The translations under genes and the position numbers were made by a program. A stretch of DNA of 64,000 nt from Lichtheimia corymbifera B2541 (taxonomy: Eukaryota; Mucoromycota; Mucoromycetes; Mucorales; Lichtheimiaceae), in the NCBI GenBank assembly GCA_000697475.1, contig JNEU01001143.1:124001-188000 (forward strand), read 5' to 3'. How positions within the stretch are numbered: the stretch's first letter is position 1; every line of letters begins with the position of its first letter. The notes under the pieces were generated by a model that was given only the letters and a program-made list of their open reading frames with translations, was not told where the DNA came from and ran no database searches. Below, in pieces: positions 60,910-64,000 of the stretch.

Positions 60910-61862
60910 ATGGCTCGTGAAGTAGCAACACTCAAATTACTCCTCATTGGCAACTCCAACGTCGGTAAAAGCTCTTTGCTTTTGCGTTTTACAGATGACA
61001 CTTTTCTACCACAAGAAGAAGTCTCTGCTACCATTGGTAATCTCATGCAGCAAGTTGTATCCATCTACGTATTTTAACCGAGCAACTTGTTTCTTGTCAT
61101 TGCAGGTGTCGATTTCAAAGTAGCCATGATGGATGTGGACGATCAGAAATACAAGTTGACTATATGGGTAAGGAAGGGCATGGGTTCATTCAACAAGGCT
61201 CGCGCGTCTTTATGCATTGCTTTTTTTCTTTCTTTATCAGGATACAGCTGGTCAAGAACGTTTCCGTACATTGACTTCATCCTATTACCGTGGTGCTCAA
61301 GGCGTGATCTTGGGTAAGACAGACCCCTTTTCCTTTTTCATTTGTGATGGGGATGAATATTCATGTGATTTTAGTCTATGATGTAAGCAGCCGTGAATCC
61401 TTCGAAGCTCTTGACACGTGGTGGAAGGAAGTCAATACGTATTGTTCAAGCCCAGATGTTGTCAAGATGATTGTGGGCAACAAGGTGGATAAGGTATGTG
61501 GATGAAAATGTACAATGCACTTTTTGGTTCCAATAGGCTGACTGTACGTTTTGCAGGAATCTTCTCGGGCAGTGACTTACAAGGAAGGAGCAGAAATGGC
61601 ACGCAAGTTACAAACATTGTTCGTCGAATGCAGCGCCAAGACCAATGTGGGGGTAAAGGAAGCATTTGAAGAATTGGTTACCAAGGTAAAGATAAAAAAA
61701 GAGAGACACATTTTCTATGGCAACCTGGTAACCATCTCCATGTAGGTCATAGAAACGCCAAGCTTATGGCAAAAGAAAATGTCACCCTCATCCACGGTAC
61801 GAGTAACACCCACACAACAACAACAAAATGGAGGCAGTTATTACGAGTCATGCAGTTGTTAA
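60910..61862 (+). CDS. RAB18: Rab18 small GTPase
   Basis: Small GTPase of the Rab18 branch, acting at the ER-lipid-droplet and early secretory interface. The start at 60910 gives [20 protein letters not shown]. The P-loop is GNSNVGKSS, the effector region EEVSATIG joined to [20 protein letters not shown], switch [22 protein letters not shown] with GVILVYD (a Rab18 signature), then GNKVDK and ECSAKTN. The C-terminus reads [20 protein letters not shown] and ends SCSC, a CxC geranylgeranylation site. All nucleotide-binding motifs are intact. Introns of about 60-80 bases interrupt it after the effector region and within switch II. Confidence 0.95.
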
Positions 61863-62093
61863 ACATCCTCTCTCTCTCTCCCTCTCTCCTTTTTGTATCT
61901 TTTGTTCTCATACCGTATACCGTAATATACAATCCTTTACGTACATCTTTCTGTTCTCCTCCCTGCATCAATATCAATATATATAAATATGTGTGCGTTG
62001 TGTACAATGCGAGTAAAACCAATGTAGCTCTGCCCTTTCTTTATCATATAAAGTGAAAGAGAATAGGTGGCAAAAGCCAAAAGAACATTTTCT

Positions 62094-62846
62094 TTAACGG
62101 TAAGACTTTTGGTAGCGGGCACGGGCACCAGGACCAGCGAACTTCTTGGGCTCGCAACGACGGGGATCAGCGACGAGCAAGGTACGATCGTATTGGACGA
62201 GAGTCTCCTTGATCTCCTTCTTGGAGGCTTCATCGACGAACTTTTGGTAAAAGGCAACAATAGCCTTGGCAAGAGCTTGACGAAGAGCATAGACTTGAGA
62301 GGTAACACCACCACCCTTGACACGAAGACGGATGTCAACGTTGGCGAAACGCTCCTCACCAAGGAGAAGGACAACTTCGTAGACCTTGAACTTGAGAATC
62401 TCAGGCTCCAAGAGCTCAAGAGGAGAACCATTCACGCGGATAAGACCACGGCCACGCTTGCAGTGGGCAACGGCGGTAGCAGTTTTCTACATTAGAACAT
62501 TTTATATTTAGCCACCCTGTTGCCATGTGCATACCCCACAATGAACGATGGCATATATGGTATTGAAGATGGATTGAATGGAAGCATTGGTAGTTGCTAA
62601 TATAGTAGTAACAGGTGGTAGGGCGAGGAATCGACGACTCTTTTGGTGAACAAGAAGTTGCTGTTGTTGTTGACGTTGACTCGGGTGTGTATATATGTGG
62701 GTGGCTGGATACCGTTTCCATGGCTCCCTTACTCTTCCATCCATCCAATCCATTCAATCCATATATCCATTCATCCATCCATCCATCGTATGTTGTATAT
62801 CATCGTTTCAACGCACCTTGCGACCAAAAGTCTGGACAGCTTCCAT
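62094..62846 (-). CDS. RPS16: 40S ribosomal protein uS9 (Rps16)
   Basis: Small-subunit protein whose C-terminal tail reaches the P-site tRNA. Two exons: 62846-62817 ([10 protein letters not shown], 30 bases) and 62486-62094, for 140 residues. Landmarks are [60 protein letters not shown] and the conserved end [13 protein letters not shown]. The 330-base intron is several times longer than most introns in the window and contains a GGAT-rich tract close to the donor. Convergent with RAB18 across about 230 bases. Confidence 0.97.
62736..62790 (-). repeat. GGAT tract in first intron of RPS16
   Basis: In the sense direction the intron reads GATGGATGGATGGATGAATG and further GGATTGAATGGATTGGATGG units, beginning about 27 bases after the donor. 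Confidence 0.85.
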
Positions 62847-63783
62847 GATACTAGTATGGACAAAAAGGAAGGATCAATGGGTCCCTTTGGCAGGGCATTT
62901 TTGCAACCAGCGGTCAAGCGGAGAAATTACATGTCCGCAAGTGAGGTTGGGTCCTTCTCAAGTATAATGATATCGAGTCTCCTTCTGTCATTCTTCAATA
63001 ATAAACCTACTCTTGCTTTCAATATATGAGTCTTCCACAAATTGGCACGTTTATCATACATGTTTTCTTCCATTCATATCAAAATGCATTATCGTTTTTC
63101 CCTTCTTTGACCTCCATCATTATTCCTGTAGCATCATGCTAGCAGCCATGAATAGTCCAGTAGATATCGTGATGTTTCTCCTTGTATACACAAAGCCTAT
63201 CCCAAGAAGCATCGTTGCTATGAAACGAAAAAATCAGCAATCGACCTAGGATACTACATGTTTCTTGGTAGTTGCGTCATTTTCTTGCCATCACCTCTAT
63301 ATGCCATCACGTATATGTATTCATCACCCATGAACTACGATGCTTCAATTATGTAACCCTGAATCTTTTATGGTAGCTAACACATTCGAGGGTAGATTCA
63401 ACACTCATGCGTCATTGAATTTATCCTAGAATTTAGTCTCACCGCCTGCTCAGGTGTGTGATCTCTCGTCATCATCATCATCTGTGGCACCTTTGTTCGA
63501 GCCATCTCATTGACGCACAATAAAAATGTATCTCTTTTGTTACGGTTTCCATTTTCCTTTTTTATACCCCAATAACAAGTGCATAGACATATTACAGGTT
63601 GTACGAGCATCAAGCTGTGTGATCAGGAGGAGAAAGAAAGAGACTTGAACTGGGTTTTAAAGGCCGATATTTTGTCTTCCACCTCGCCCTCCTTCCTACT
63701 CTTCTTTTATCATTGTTGTTGTTACAAGGTAATAATAAGGTGGTTACGTCTAGGATACCAGCATAAAACTAATCTATATCTAT
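62847..63783. other. Divergent intergenic region
   Basis: RPS16 promoter on the left and the upstream region of the Pcf11-like gene on the right. Short unlinked frames only. An ATC-trinucleotide run lies near 63469-63481. No gene seen. Confidence 0.55.
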
Positions 63784-64000
63784 ATGCAACCTTCAAGTAT
63801 AAACAGCCTTGGTCTTCCTATTGTTGAAATCTCTCCAATGTCCTTACCGAACAACATGCCAACCATGAGCACATTCGGTCAGCACCCTTCATCTAAGCAA
63901 CCACAACAACCGGGCTTCACCCAAGATCCAGAGACAGCAAGGAGAAACTACCGACAAGCACTATATGAGTTGACCTTCAACAGCAAGCCTATCATCACCA
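63784..64000 (+). CDS. PCF11: 5' end of a Pcf11-like CID-domain protein (runs off the window)
   Basis: Open from the ATG at 63784 to the window end without a stop. The first part is Met/Pro/Ser/Gln-rich (MQPSSINSLGLPIVEISPMS), then DPETARRNYRQALYELTFNS followed by KPIIT. The LxxLTFNSKPIIT stretch is the start of the RNA polymerase II CTD-interacting domain of Pcf11, a subunit of cleavage factor IA in mRNA 3' end formation and termination. The second in-frame ATG at 63838 could be the true start. Only the first ~72 codons are visible, so later Pcf11 features cannot be checked. Confidence 0.75.
   Translation, partial: MQPSSINSLGLPIVEISPMSLPNNMPTMSTFGQHPSSKQPQQPGFTQDPETARRNYRQALYELTFNSKPIIT

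Overview
The window is a gene-dense stretch of a filamentous fungal genome. It has 20 confidently recognised protein genes on both strands. Almost all are split by short introns of about 45-110 bases, with GTAAGT- or GCAAGT-like donors. The gene set points to an early-diverging fungus, most likely Mucoromycota/Mucorales. It combines a fungal ATP sulfurylase with the inactive APS-kinase-like regulatory domain and a fungal Nha1/sod2 antiporter with genes that budding yeasts have lost, namely Rab18, a CLYBL-type lyase and an ARB2A/FAM172A-like protein. No viral, toxin, CRISPR or bacterial feature was seen. The phylum call is an inference from gene content, not from a phylogenetic marker.

Layout. 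1-1180: fragment of a foldback-type repeat family. 1.2-9.5 kb, minus strand: Arb2-domain protein, mitochondrial J-protein Mdj1, MAP kinase kinase, and an alpha/beta-hydrolase with Asp where the serine nucleophile should be. 11.2-14.2 kb, plus: IQGAP-type RasGAP. 14.4-26.7 kb, minus: two tandem paralogues of about 1,700 residues with DUF3712/Tag1-like architecture. 28.9-37.3 kb, plus: a coiled-coil/SH3-SH3/DH-PH RhoGEF, a mitochondrial CitE/CLYBL lyase and ATP sulfurylase. 37.7-41.0 kb, minus: a TBC protein and a metacaspase. 41.6-45.9 kb: a 4.3-kb nested inverted-repeat element with no convincing gene. 46.4-54.2 kb, minus: WDR24 (GATOR2/SEAC), an Nha1-type Na+/H+ antiporter, an AIG1/FAR-17a membrane protein and ribosomal protein uL23. 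54.4-64 kb: a Q/H-rich unknown protein, a WW-domain protein, Rcl1, Rab18, ribosomal protein uS9 and the 5' end of a Pcf11-like CID gene.

Most genes are housekeeping and do not form a pathway together. Loose themes are Ras/Rho/MAPK signalling (RasGAP, RhoGEF, MAPKK), membrane traffic and nutrient signalling (Rab18, TBC, GATOR2, Tag1-like), and ribosome production (Rcl1, uL23, uS9).

The least ordinary part is the repeat system. The 41.6-45.9 kb element is an imperfect palindrome whose two halves carry degenerate units spaced about 165 bases apart, plus a central series of six cores in strictly alternating orientation. Inside it sits a zero-spacer palindrome whose inner 254 bases are perfect. 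A relative of the same family lies at the left window edge. Other points worth checking are the serine-to-aspartate hydrolase, four GC-AG introns that all begin GCAAGT, an intron in the second Tag1-like gene that could be read through in frame, and GGAT tracts in the first introns of both ribosomal-protein genes.
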